A stretch of 49,528 nucleotides of DNA, from the NCBI GenBank assembly GCA_964635995.1, contig CAZWRA010000003.1, forward strand, positions 1 to 49,528. The letters run 5' to 3'. Below the pieces are notes generated by a model. The model saw nothing but the letters and a program-made list of their open reading frames with translations. It was not told where the DNA came from and did no database searches. Source of the DNA: JAGQLF01 sp964635995 (GTDB taxonomy: Bacteria > Patescibacteriota > Dojkabacteria > J137). Position numbers and translations under genes: made by a program. Positions 1 to 8,860 of the stretch are shown piece after piece (position 1 is the first letter of the stretch; each line of letters opens with the position of its first letter).

Positions 1-953
1 AATTAAACCAGGCGCTCCACTGCTTGTGCGGGTCCCCGTCAATTCCTTTAAGTTTTAGCCTTGCGGCCGTACTCCTCAGGCGCCCTGCTTAATGCGTTAG
101 CTGTGACACCCAATAGCCGTAAAACCTTCCTCGATAAATCGAGAAAAACTTACGAAAATCAGACATCTAGCAGGGATTGTTTACAGCGTGGACTACACGG
201 GTATCTAATCCGTTTTGCTCCCCACGCTTTCGAACCTTAGCGTCAGGTAAAGTCCAGAGAAGTGCCTTCGCCCTTGGTATTCCTCCTGATATCAACGCAT
301 TTAACCGCTCCACCAGGAATTCCCTTCTCCCCTACTTACCTCAATCCCAAAAGTTTTTCGCGCGGTTTCCCGGTTGAGCCGGAAAATTTAACACGAAACT
401 TTTTGAGACGCCTACGTATCTCTTTACGCCCAGTAAATCCGGATAACGCTTGTGCCCCACGTATTACCGATGCTTCTGGCACGTGGTTAGCAGGCACTTA
501 TTCATTGGGTACACTCAGAACTTGTTCCCCAATAAAAGAAGTTTACAATCCTAAGATCTTCATCCTTCACGCGGTGTCGCAGCGTCAGACTTTCGTCCAT
601 TGCGCACGATTCCTAGTTGCTGCCTCCCGTAGGAGTCTGGGCCGTATCACAGTCCCAGTCTGGCTGGTCATCCTCTCAGACCAGCTACCCGTCATAGGCT
701 TGGTAGGCTATTACCCCACCAACAACCTGATAGGACACAGGCCGATCCTGAACCGCAAAAGCTTTACTCCGAAGAGACTATCGAGTATTACCCCACCTTT
801 CAGTGAGCTATTCTCGTGTTCAGGGAACGTTCCCATGTGTTACTCAGCCGTCTGCCACTGTCCTTCCGAGCAAGCTCGGAATTCTCGTTCGACTTGCATA
901 CCTTAGGCACACCGCTAGCATTAATCCTGAGCCAGGATCAAACTCTCCATAAA
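1..953 (-). rRNA. rrs: 16S ribosomal RNA, 5' part (cut by window edge)
   Basis: Minus strand. The complement of the 27F site (AGAGTTTGATCCTGGCTCAG) lies at 927-946, which puts the mature 5' end near 953. The 357-region, 530-loop, 806 and 926 universal blocks follow in order. The window edge falls near E. coli position 955, so about the last 590 nt of the gene lie outside. Two oddities: the 530 loop (464-493) carries paired substitutions, and the helix 26 region (about 111-172) is roughly twice the E. coli length by manual alignment. Identity is certain; the exact 5' end is inferred. Confidence 0.97.
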
Positions 954-1222
954 ATATCCAACGAAGCTTAAAAGCGAAGTTGAATGCCTAACATAAAGTC
1001 AGGAATTTTGTTCATCCCGAGGAATCGGGATAAAAATTTGTTTTTTCTATTGAGACTGCAATAGATTACAGTTTGAAAATGTTTGACCTAAGCTATTTAA
1101 ACCTGTTAAAAACAGGAATTGTAGGACCTTATCACTTTAAAAGTTTCAATGTGCATTATTGTTATCTTGGAAATGTTTCTCGCTGTACTTCCCAGAAGCT
1201 GGGATCAGTAAAAGCGACGTAG
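954..1222 (-). other. 16S leader with several hairpins
   Basis: Non-coding leader between the rRNA promoter and 16S. It contains inverted repeats: CCCAG/CTGGG around 1186-1200 inside a longer imperfect stem reaching TTTCT/AGAAA, CCTGTT/AACAGG around 1103-1117, and TCCCGA/TCGGGA around 1014-1029. They are probably leader and processing structures. The partner strand of the 16S processing stem is outside the window. No convincing ORF was seen here. Confidence 0.5.
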
Positions 1223-1225
1223 AAA

Positions 1226-1254
1226 ATTATAACAGAGAAACTTTTTACTTTCAA
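1226..1254 (-). promoter_or_regulatory. rRNA operon promoter (sigma70-like)
   Basis: On the minus strand TTGAAA (1249-1254) and TATAAT (1226-1231) are separated by exactly 17 nt, with TGT just before the -10. Transcription would start near 1218 and give a 16S leader of about 265 nt. It is one of the best promoter matches in the window and points at the 16S gene. It is seen directly; activity is inferred. Confidence 0.8.
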
Positions 1255-1430
1255 ACGATATTTTAGAAATTTTTTATTAGCTTATGTTTCTTGGAGATGT
1301 CCTTTAAATAAGGCCTGGCTTAAGTATTAAGAAATTTATTGAATCAGATAGCCTCAGGATCATGTCTCATTAGCTTCAGATTAAACTTCATTAAGACTGT
1401 ATTTATTAGGTTCTTACCTACCTTTAACTC

Positions 1431-1724
1431 TCATGTCATATACTCTTTTAATACTCTCTCAAATGCGAGAATGTATTTATCGTATAACTTGTCTTCAGGA
1501 GTAATAGATACAATTTCTTTTACTGTTTCTTTAACTTGAGCTGGATCATTAAGTCTTTTTTGATATTTACTTCTCATTAGAACATCCATTTCTTCAAAAA
1601 TTAGAAGAAGAGAGTAAGTTTCTGTTAAAACATGTAACTGATCAAATGCAATATCAGCTGGGAGAACATCATCATTTTCTGCTATAAACTCTTTAATTTT
1701 AGATATGTCTGATTCCTTAATCAT
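1431..1724 (-). CDS. small helical protein of unknown function
   Basis: 97 residues, mostly charged and predicted helical, without signal peptide or membrane segment and with no family I recognise. Its ATG overlaps the TGA of the upstream 58-codon ORF (ATGA at 1721-1724), typical of translational coupling, so it is probably the last gene of the polA-winged helix-58 aa series. The 266-bp stretch between its stop and the rRNA promoter holds nothing obvious except the leader itself. Confidence 0.6.
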   Translation of the reverse strand: MIKESDISKIKEFIAENDDVLPADIAFDQLHVLTETYSLLLIFEEMDVLMRSKYQKRLNDPAQVKETVKEIVSITPEDKLYDKYILAFERVLKEYMT

Positions 1725-1897
1725 TTTGGCGTATTTGAACTACTACTTCCTCCTTGAATTCCTAAGAATGCATCCATGATACTTTCAATTGTTTCAAAAC
1801 TGAAAATGTATTCGAATGGTTTAAAAAGAGAGGAAAAAACATCAAATAATCCTTTGAAGAAACCCTCAAATAGATCTTTACTTTTTTCCTGCCCCAT
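1721..1897 (-). CDS. 58-residue small protein
   Basis: Short ORF starting at ATG 1897. It is rich in Phe (repeated GFF/GLF/SLF motifs) in an amphipathic N-terminal half and ends with a Gly/Ser-rich tail. It overlaps the preceding winged-helix ORF by 20 nt and the following 97-residue gene by ATGA, and this tight coupling is the main evidence that it is real. The repeated aromatic-hydrophobic pattern suggests a membrane-surface helix; the function is unknown. Confidence 0.5.
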   Translation of the reverse strand: MGQEKSKDLFEGFFKGLFDVFSSLFKPFEYIFSFETIESIMDAFLGIQGGSSSSNTPK

Positions 1898-2348
1898 CTT
1901 TAATCTGATATGAAGTATCTTTTGTAGTTCCTATTTTCGTAATTAGATTCATCTCACAAAGCTTTGTAAGATCTCTTCTTAAAGTTCTAGTTGTAACAGA
2001 GTTAAAAATATTTTTGATTTTGCTCATATCCACCTCACCATTCTCCATAATGTAATCATAAAGTTCTTTTTGCCTATCAGAAAGATCGGATATAACATCA
2101 TTTACAATTTTCTTTACTTTTTTTGCACCTTGGTGAAATCTTACTAATGTGTCGTCATCTATCTTAGTGTTATCACTTCTTTTTTGTTTAACAACCTTAT
2201 CTTTATACGGCAGGTCTAAATTAGAAAAATTAAATCCTGATTTATCTAACTTCTTTTTAACTTTTACAAGTAGAAAAGGAATAGCAATTAATGTCCCTAT
2301 AAAAGTTATAAATTTAAAAAAATTCTTCGTATTAAAAAAATTAACCTT
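1878..2348 (-). CDS. DeoR-like winged-helix ORF with N-terminal hydrophobic segment, no standard start
   Basis: Open frame of 156 sense codons immediately after, and in the same frame as, the polA TAG stop. The C-terminal third reads as a DeoR-type winged helix: a RQKELYDYI helix, then TTRTLRRDLTKL recognition-helix-like residues, then NLITKIG and a Tyr strand. The N-terminal part has one hydrophobic stretch followed by Lys (FITFIGTLIAIPFLLVKVKKK-like), suggesting a membrane anchor. No ATG, GTG or TTG exists upstream of the hydrophobic stretch; the first ATG lies inside the winged-helix domain. Candidate starts are ACG or ATT, or stop readthrough. The domain call is fairly sure; the start is unresolved. 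Confidence 0.6.
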   Translation of the reverse strand, partial: KVNFFNTKNFFKFITFIGTLIAIPFLLVKVKKKLDKSGFNFSNLDLPYKDKVVKQKRSDNTKIDDDTLVRFHQGAKKVKKIVNDVISDLSDRQKELYDYIMENGEVDMSKIKNIFNSVTTRTLRRDLTKLCEMNLITKIGTTKDTSYQIKDGAGKK

Positions 2349-4964
2349 CTACTCCATCTTACCCCAAACAGTTCCAGACTTCACATCTACTTTGTATGAA
2401 ACTCCAATATTTTTTACACCTTCCATACTCTGAATAATCTCTTTTTTAAACTCATCTAAAAGTTTTTGATTTTTAGGTTCGTTAAACTCAAATAAAAACT
2501 CATCATGAATTTGCAAAAGTAGTTTTGCAGGATATTTTTTTATTATTTTATTAATCTCAACCATAGCAAGCTTCATTAAATCCGCAGCACTCCCTTGAAC
2601 AGCAAAGTTTAACAACTCTCTCTCAACAGCATTTTTAATAAACCACTGACTTGAATTCTTCATAGGGTTAACTCTTTTTCTACCTAGAATTGTTTCTCCA
2701 AATTTCTTTAAATGAACCTCATCTCTTTTTTTCTCAAAATATTCTGAAATCTTTTTATATTTTTGATAGTAATTATTTATTAATGCTTGCGCTTCAGCTC
2801 TCCCTATCTTTAAATTTTCTGAAAGCCCAAAAGATGAAACCCCATAAATTACGCTAAAATTAATTGTCTTACCAGTAGCTCTCTCAGCTTTTGTTACTTC
2901 AGAAATATCTTTTCCAAAAAGATTGGCTGCAGTAATTGCATGAATATCCTCACCTTTATTAAAACTTTCAATCATAAGCTCTTCATTAGCTAAAGCTGCA
3001 AGAATTCTTAATTCCTGTTGAGAGTAATCAAATGCTAGAAAAATAGAATCTTTATCAGCGATAAATAAATCACGAATGTTTACATCAAAAGCAGTACTTG
3101 CAGGAATGTTTTGCATATTTGGATCTTTAGAAGAGAATCTTCCGGAAACAGCTCCTAATTGATCGAATGTTGCATGAATTTTCCCATCTGAATCTACATA
3201 TTCCGGAAGAGCTTTAATATATGTTGAAAGTAATTTATCTACTTCTCTGTAATTTAGAATCTCTTGAACAATTGGATGAGCCTCTATTATGCTTCTTAAT
3301 GCTTTTTCGTTTGTTGAGAAAGCGCCACCCTTTGTTTTCCTTTGTTGAGGTAGGCCTAATTTATCGAATAGAACTTCTCCAACCTGTTTAGGTGAATTAA
3401 TATTAAATTCATAATCGCTATACGAATAAATCTTTTTTTGTATCTCTTCCCTTCCTTTTTGAAGAATTTCTAAAGCTTCAGAGCACCTATCTGAATCAAA
3501 TCTAATCCCTTCCTGCTCCATTTCTATTACAACTCCTAGAACTTCCTTTTCAAGTTCATAGACTTCGAAGAGCTTCTTATCTTCATTAAATTTTTCTTTG
3601 CACTTTTCATGTGTTTTTGAAAGATTGACTACAAGAGATATAATTGATGAACCAAATTCTATTCCAGTGAATTTTGAGAGATCTGAAATTGAATGTCCGA
3701 TTTCTCCTAAACTTAAAATAGCAGTACAAAAACCTAAGTCTTCAAACTTAACCTTACTAAAATCAAGTTTTATTCCTTTATTAATTACTGCATGAAAAAA
3801 ATCTTTCAAATTAATTCCAATTAATCTAATCTCATCTTTTATTATCTTCTTAATTAACTCTTCAATATCCTTATTGCTGATCGTATAAGCTACTTCTCCT
3901 CCATCAGAAATAAATATTTTTTCAATCTCATATTTTATTGGAGATACATCAGGATTTTTTAAATCAAAGGCTATAAACAAATCTCCTTTTTTTAAATCAT
4001 TAATCTCTATTTTCTTTTCTTTAATTGTGTCTTCAATTGGAACAGAGCTAAATAAATCCAAATTTTCTTCCTCGTTCAAAAAAACCATTTTTTCAGCAAG
4101 TTCCTCTATTCTTTTCTTAATGCTTTTAAATTCGAAGCCGTCCATTGTTTCTAAAACCTTCGCTACTGGAAATGCTTTAAACTCAGCTTTTTTAAGATCA
4201 AAACTTAAGGGAACATCATGAACTACTGTTGCTAGTTGCTTTGACTTAATAGCAATCTCATAATTATTCATTAATTTATTCTTATACTTATTCTCGACCT
4301 CCTCAATATGTTCATAAAGGTTTTCTATAGTTTTATATTTCGAAAGAAGATCTACTGAAGACTTACTTCCGATTCCAGCTACTCCTGGAATATTATCTGA
4401 TGGATCGCCACACAATCCTTTATAATCTGGAATCTGTTCTGGAGTTACCATTAGCTTCTCAATTACTCCATCTCTATCGTAAAGTTTTGATTTAGAAAAA
4501 GTTCTCCCAGCAAGATAAACTGATGTCTTATCGTTGATTAATTGAAATAAATCTTGATCTCCAGTAACAACAATATTTTGAATATCATGCTCTCTATATG
4601 TATTACAAAGAGTAGCTATAATATCGTCTGCTTCATATCCTTCAACATTAAGAACAGGAATTTCGAATGATTCAATTAACTTTCTAACAAGATGTATCTG
4701 AGAAATAAGATCTGGTTCTTGTTCTTTTCTATTTGCTTTATAAGTTGCGAATTCTGTAGATCTAATAGTTGGAGATGCAGAATCATAAACAGCTACTAAA
4801 TAATCTGGTTCGAATTTTTTTAATACTTCTAAAAGTAATGTAGAAAAACCATAAACAGCGTTTGTAAGCTGTCCATCCTTTGTTGATAATGTTGGTGGAT
4901 ATGCATAATATGCTCTAAATATTAATGCAAAAGAATCTATAATTACGAAATTTTCTTTCTTCAA
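2349..4964 (-). CDS. polA: DNA polymerase I
   Basis: 871 residues from a TTG start at 4964; the start is fixed by the family's MKK..(I/V)ID N-terminus. The 5'-3' exonuclease (FEN) domain occupies about residues 1-290. The middle 3'-5' exonuclease-like domain reads FDLKNPD near residue 327 where active enzymes have FDxE, so proofreading is probably lost, as in Taq. Polymerase motif A (DYSQQELR, about 643), motif B (RATGKTINFSVIYG, about 695) and motif C (QIHDE, about 818) are intact. It acts in Okazaki-primer removal and repair. The gene ends in TAG and is followed in frame by the winged-helix ORF. Confidence 0.96.
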   Translation of the reverse strand: MKKENFVIIDSFALIFRAYYAYPPTLSTKDGQLTNAVYGFSTLLLEVLKKFEPDYLVAVYDSASPTIRSTEFATYKANRKEQEPDLISQIHLVRKLIESFEIPVLNVEGYEADDIIATLCNTYREHDIQNIVVTGDQDLFQLINDKTSVYLAGRTFSKSKLYDRDGVIEKLMVTPEQIPDYKGLCGDPSDNIPGVAGIGSKSSVDLLSKYKTIENLYEHIEEVENKYKNKLMNNYEIAIKSKQLATVVHDVPLSFDLKKAEFKAFPVAKVLETMDGFEFKSIKKRIEELAEKMVFLNEEENLDLFSSVPIEDTIKEKKIEINDLKKGDLFIAFDLKNPDVSPIKYEIEKIFISDGGEVAYTISNKDIEELIKKIIKDEIRLIGINLKDFFHAVINKGIKLDFSKVKFEDLGFCTAILSLGEIGHSISDLSKFTGIEFGSSIISLVVNLSKTHEKCKEKFNEDKKLFEVYELEKEVLGVVIEMEQEGIRFDSDRCSEALEILQKGREEIQKKIYSYSDYEFNINSPKQVGEVLFDKLGLPQQRKTKGGAFSTNEKALRSIIEAHPIVQEILNYREVDKLLSTYIKALPEYVDSDGKIHATFDQLGAVSGRFSSKDPNMQNIPASTAFDVNIRDLFIADKDSIFLAFDYSQQELRILAALANEELMIESFNKGEDIHAITAANLFGKDISEVTKAERATGKTINFSVIYGVSSFGLSENLKIGRAEAQALINNYYQKYKKISEYFEKKRDEVHLKKFGETILGRKRVNPMKNSSQWFIKNAVERELLNFAVQGSAADLMKLAMVEINKIIKKYPAKLLLQIHDEFLFEFNEPKNQKLLDEFKKEIIQSMEGVKNIGVSYKVDVKSGTVWGKME

Positions 4965-5110
4965 AATCTTTAGTTAATTAAAATATTTTAACAGATTGAA
5001 AGTGATGAGAAACTCATTGCTCAAAAAAGGTTATTTGCAGAATTGTAATTCCTATCTTTTTTAAAATATTCAAATCACAAATTCTAAAAAACAATCTAAC
5101 CCTCCTTCCC

Positions 5111-5155
5111 GTCACCCCTGTCTGCGCAGGCAGGCTGAACTTGTTTCAGGGTCTA
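5111..5155. repeat. REP-like repeat copy A with 18-bp palindromic insert
   Basis: Half of the CACCCTGAACTTG...CAGGGTCTA repeat that recurs at 29766-29825. Here the 18-nt palindrome CCTGTCTGCGCAGGCAGG (5117-5134) sits between CACC and CTGAACTTG, which are contiguous in the 29.77-kb copy. It lies in the intergenic region between polA and the YibE/F gene. Confidence 0.7.
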
Positions 5156-5235
5156 AATTAAGTGTAATATACTTAACAAGTTCCGTGTTGAATATCATAT
5201 CTCAAAGTTTGAGATTCGTTAATTTGTACATATGC

Positions 5236-5508
5236 TTAATGTACATGGTCATGCTCTTCAATTTCAATATTATCCTCTCTAACTGTGAAGAAAGCAGAAA
5301 TAATTGTTGATAGGGGTACAGCGATAATTAAACCAGTACTTGCAAGAAGTGTTCTTATAATCTCTTCAGCTATTACTTCTCTATTTATAGTTGTTAAGAA
5401 TGGTTCACTATTTTCAATAAAAAGAAGCAACAATGGCATAGCTGCACTTGTGTAAACAAGTATTAATGTATTTACTAAAGAAGCAATATGATCTTTTCCA
5501 GCTTCCAT
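5236..5508 (-). CDS. YibE/F-like protein, C-terminal part (downstream of in-frame TAA)
   Basis: 90 residues beginning MEAGKDHIASLVNTL, the conserved R/GKDHIASLVNTLVLAY motif of the last third of YibE/F membrane proteins, with two membrane segments. It lies in the same frame as the ORF at 5524-6354, separated only by TAA and five codons, so the two are one ancestral gene of about 372 codons. The ATG at 5508 may allow separate translation, but no good Shine-Dalgarno is visible. It could be a split but working protein, or a pseudogene remnant. Confidence 0.7.
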   Translation of the reverse strand: MEAGKDHIASLVNTLILVYTSAAMPLLLLFIENSEPFLTTINREVIAEEIIRTLLASTGLIIAVPLSTIISAFFTVREDNIEIEEHDHVH

Positions 5509-5523
5509 AGTTCTAAAGAAAAG

Positions 5524-6354
5524 TTAATCGAACTTTATTTTAGGATTAGTTGCTTTCAACTGCCTAGTTATTGAAGACTGTGAAACAGTTATATCGTCAA
5601 GAATTCCTAGAACACCAATTAAAATTCCAGCTAAAAGTAGGTCTCTAATATTTATTGCTCCATCAGTTAAAGCATTTAGAAATCCCGCTTCATCTGAAGT
5701 AAATCCAGATAGCCTTGCCCATTGTACAAATATTAAAGACAATATACTGGTTATGATTAATGTTACGAAAGTGCTTATTACAGCGTATGTAGTTTTTCTA
5801 TTTAGCCCATGAGCAAGGTAAAAGTTTATAGGAATAATTAAGATTGAAGCAGCAATAGTTATAATTAGTGGATCTGCTCCTCTCAACATTTGTGGTAAAA
5901 CAAGATAGAAAATTATAAAGAAGGAAATAAATAACCCGACTAAAGATAAGATACCCTTTCTTCTCGCTACAACAATAGTTAAAGCTGCAAATATTACAAA
6001 AAGAACTATTATTGGGGTTGTTCTAACAAAGTCAGTTATTTGATAAATTTCATTTACATCACCAATCGTCAGCTTCTCAACAACAACCCTATCTCCTACA
6101 TTAAATATATTTTCTTGTTGATCTATTGGATTTCTATCTATTGATTCAAATGTTTTTCTTTCTCCCTTCTCTACGACTTCAATTACATAAGTTCTAATAT
6201 TAATACTTTGATTTTCAGGATCGAGCGTACTCTCTATTTCAACAATCTTACCTTGAAGTACAAGTGTCGTAACCTCATCACTTTGAGCAAAAACTGGATT
6301 GAAAAAACTAGTGAATGATAGAGCTGTTAATAAAAAGATTGATATTAATTTCAT
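5524..6354 (-). CDS. YibE/F family multipass membrane protein, N-terminal part
   Basis: 276 residues: signal peptide (about 1-23, ending VFAQ), an extracytoplasmic beta domain, then six or so membrane segments, including the family signature GVLGILDDITVSQSS near the C-terminus. Full-length relatives run about 370-400 residues; this one stops at TAA 5524-5526, and the rest continues in frame at 5236-5508. A -10-like TAAAAT (6360-6365) lies 5 nt upstream of the ATG, suggesting a leaderless mRNA. The molecular function of the family is not established. Confidence 0.82.
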   Translation of the reverse strand: MKLISIFLLTALSFTSFFNPVFAQSDEVTTLVLQGKIVEIESTLDPENQSINIRTYVIEVVEKGERKTFESIDRNPIDQQENIFNVGDRVVVEKLTIGDVNEIYQITDFVRTTPIIVLFVIFAALTIVVARRKGILSLVGLFISFFIIFYLVLPQMLRGADPLIITIAASILIIPINFYLAHGLNRKTTYAVISTFVTLIITSILSLIFVQWARLSGFTSDEAGFLNALTDGAINIRDLLLAGILIGVLGILDDITVSQSSITRQLKATNPKIKFD

Positions 6355-6397
6355 AGGTAATTTTAACTTATTTAATACAACCCAACCATTATCGTCG

Positions 6398-6422
6398 AAT
6401 TAGTCGGTCAAAGTCGACTAAA
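6398..6422. repeat. short inverted repeat between ftsH and the YibE/F gene
   Basis: TTAGTCG/CGACTAA, 7 bp with an 8-nt spacer, in the 132-bp gap after the ftsH stop and before the YibE/F start. There is no following T-run, so it looks more like an operator-type palindrome than a terminator. Role unknown. Confidence 0.35.
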
Positions 6423-6486
6423 TTAACTATTTATAGTTTAAACTTTTTGAACATTTGGAAAACTTTGAATGCAGTTTTTAGAATGA

Positions 6487-8832
6487 TTAATTAAAGAGTT
6501 TATCAAACTCTTCTTTCTCAAGAACTTCTTTCTCTTTTAATAAATCAGCAATTTCGTTTAGTTTTTCTCGATTATTTTTAATAATCTCTAATGCTTCTTT
6601 ATATTGATTTTGAATTAGTTCTCTTACCTCAGTATCTATCTGCTTAGCTGTTTCTTCTGAATAATCAGGAGAATCTCCATAATGATATCCTAGATATTCG
6701 CTATCTCTTGAAGTTCCGTATTGAACTAATCCTAGAGATTTACTCATTCCATATTTTTGAATCATACTTCTTGCTGTTCTTGTAGCTTGTTCAATATCGT
6801 TTGAAGCTCCTGTTGAAATATCTCCTAAAACAACTTCTTCAGCTGCTCTTCCTCCTAAACTAACTCTAATATTTGCAACAAGTTTTTTCATTGAAACAAT
6901 ATTCTCGTCTTTTTCAGGAAGGAACATTGTGACTCCTCCTGTACTTCCTCGAGAAACAATGGAAATTTTATCTACAGGAATTGCTCCATCTGTAAGTTTT
7001 GCAACTAATGCGTGACCAGCTTCATGGTAAGCAACTAAGTTAATTTCATCTTCTGTTCGTTTTCTTGATCTTTTTGCAGGCCCTAACATTACTTTGGACA
7101 CAGCGTCGTCAATATCAATATTTGTAATAGACTTTCTATTATCTTTTGCAGCGATAATAGCTGATTCATTCATAATATTTTCAAGATCAGCTCCTGTAAA
7201 TCCTACAGTTCTTTTAGCAATTTTCTCAAGATCAACTGATGCATCAAGTGGTTTATTTTTTGAATGAATTTTTAGAATCTCTACTCTTCCGTCTTTGTCT
7301 GGAGCTTCAATTCGAACCTGTCTATCGAATCTTCCAGGTCTAAGAATAGCTCTATCTAATACATCTGGTCTATTTGTAGCTGCAATTACAATTACATTAG
7401 TATTTGTTTCAAAACCGTCCATTTCTACTAGAATCTGATTTAGTGTTTGTTCAGTACTTCCGGATTGAATTCTTGTTCCTCTTTTTCTAGCTACAGCATC
7501 AATCTCATCTATAAAGATTAAAGCAGGAGCTGCTTTCTTTGCTTTCGCAAAAAGGTCTCTAACTCTTGAAGCTCCCGCTCCAACGAGCATTTCTTCAAAC
7601 TCAGAACCCGAAGTATGAAAGAATGGAACACCAGCTTCTCCAGCAATTGCTCTTGCAAGTAAAGTTTTGCCAGTTCCTGGAGGTCCGAACATTAAAATAC
7701 CTTTTGGAATTCTTGCTCCTAGTTTTCTATATTTATTGGGATTTTTTAGAAAATCTACAATTTCATTAAGTTCTTCTCTAGCTTCATCGATTCCAGCGAC
7801 GTCTTTAAATGAAACTCCTGTTTTTTGTCCGAAAAACATTTTTGCCTTAGACTGTCCGAATTGCATAATTCCCATTCCTGAAGCTTGAGCACTTCTGAAT
7901 ATGACATATCCTAAGAGTATAAACGCACCAATTGTAATAATTGTTAGAATAGTATCTATATTAATTCCTCCAGAAATTGTTCTTGTATCGACAATAAATG
8001 TTTCTTGATCAGAGTTAGCTGAAAATCCTTCTTGCTGTAAGAAGTCTGTAAATGTAAATATGGCTGGTGACCAGTCTATTGAAACTTGAGAGACCTCATT
8101 AGGATTTACTTTAGCAATTGATAACTCTCCTACGTCTGTAATGCTAGCGATCGTTCCTTGTTCTATTCTTGCGTTTACAGATTCGCTACTTAACTCTTTT
8201 CCAAAAATTCTAAGTTCTTTTGCTCTAATCCCTAGCTCAGAAAGAACTATTTTATTGTCTTGAAGATATGTCTCAAATTGCTCTTTATTTGTTTCATTTA
8301 TCAAATAGTCTTTAAATCCTTCATTCGTAAGAATGACTACTTGATTTTCTAAGTAAAGAATATCTTCTACTCTTTCACTTGTATTATTAAATAATGATCT
8401 AAACTGGTCTACTATAGTTCTTTCATTAAATAAATATTCAATATCACTAAATTCAACTTTTTCAATATTATTTGAAACCTTAATGTTTTCATTATTCACT
8501 CTTGGTGAAAAATCTCCAGTTACAATGTAATATTCTTTGTTTCTAGCAACAATACTTCCATCATTTTGTATTAATAATTCTGAATAATCATTTCCTTCAA
8601 GACCAGCTACAAGCTCTCCTAAAGTTATTTCTTTTAGTGCACTTGTTTGACTATAGAAACCTACAAATAGAAAAAAACTTAAAATTACTGTTATAAGTAG
8701 AATCAGAGGGTTAACTCTGCCAAACATAGTTCTTCTTCTGGAAGCTTTATTTAAGTTTGATAATTTTTTTGTTAATTCTGGAGTAATGATTACTTCTTTA
8801 GTCCTTCTATCTTTATTTTTTTCTTTAGACAT
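6487..8832 (-). CDS. ftsH: ATP-dependent zinc metalloprotease FtsH with large extracytoplasmic domain
   Basis: 781 residues from the ATG at 8832, which I prefer. A longer frame to 8910 exists, but its extra 26 residues are translated from the palindromic repeat (LQAGRDPAS). TM1 is about 42-61 and TM2 about 296-315. Walker A GPPGTGKT is near 381, Walker B IFIDEIDA near 436, the SRH RPDVLDRAILRPGRFDR follows, and the zinc site HEAGH is near 602. The membrane-anchored AAA+ hexamer degrades membrane and short-lived proteins. The region between TM1 and TM2 is about 230 residues against about 75 in E. coli, so its external domain is expanded. TATAAT (8855-8860) precedes the start. Confidence 0.95.
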   Translation of the reverse strand: MSKEKNKDRRTKEVIITPELTKKLSNLNKASRRRTMFGRVNPLILLITVILSFFLFVGFYSQTSALKEITLGELVAGLEGNDYSELLIQNDGSIVARNKEYYIVTGDFSPRVNNENIKVSNNIEKVEFSDIEYLFNERTIVDQFRSLFNNTSERVEDILYLENQVVILTNEGFKDYLINETNKEQFETYLQDNKIVLSELGIRAKELRIFGKELSSESVNARIEQGTIASITDVGELSIAKVNPNEVSQVSIDWSPAIFTFTDFLQQEGFSANSDQETFIVDTRTISGGINIDTILTIITIGAFILLGYVIFRSAQASGMGIMQFGQSKAKMFFGQKTGVSFKDVAGIDEAREELNEIVDFLKNPNKYRKLGARIPKGILMFGPPGTGKTLLARAIAGEAGVPFFHTSGSEFEEMLVGAGASRVRDLFAKAKKAAPALIFIDEIDAVARKRGTRIQSGSTEQTLNQILVEMDGFETNTNVIVIAATNRPDVLDRAILRPGRFDRQVRIEAPDKDGRVEILKIHSKNKPLDASVDLEKIAKRTVGFTGADLENIMNESAIIAAKDNRKSITNIDIDDAVSKVMLGPAKRSRKRTEDEINLVAYHEAGHALVAKLTDGAIPVDKISIVSRGSTGGVTMFLPEKDENIVSMKKLVANIRVSLGGRAAEEVVLGDISTGASNDIEQATRTARSMIQKYGMSKSLGLVQYGTSRDSEYLGYHYGDSPDYSEETAKQIDTEVRELIQNQYKEALEIIKNNREKLNEIADLLKEKEVLEKEEFDKLFN

Positions 8833-8860
8833 TGGGTTTTTATTTTTATTAAACATATTA

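Noticed and set aside
111..172. 16S intron
   Set aside because: Only about 33 nt longer than E. coli and located in a variable stem; an enlarged helix is simpler.
177..906. Plus-strand open frames across the 16S gene
   Set aside because: They are antisense to rRNA and the plus-strand reading only reflects conserved rRNA sequence.
2149..2433. Plus-strand 94-codon frame
   Set aside because: It is antisense to the winged-helix ORF and to the polA end; the minus-strand frame has domain motifs and this one has none.
5198..5214. ATCTCAAAGTTTGAGAT palindrome as a terminator
   Set aside because: Loop would be one base and there is no T-run; it is recorded only as a palindrome with no assigned role.
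7566..7888. Plus-strand frames inside ftsH
   Set aside because: Shadow frames antisense to the conserved AAA+ domain.
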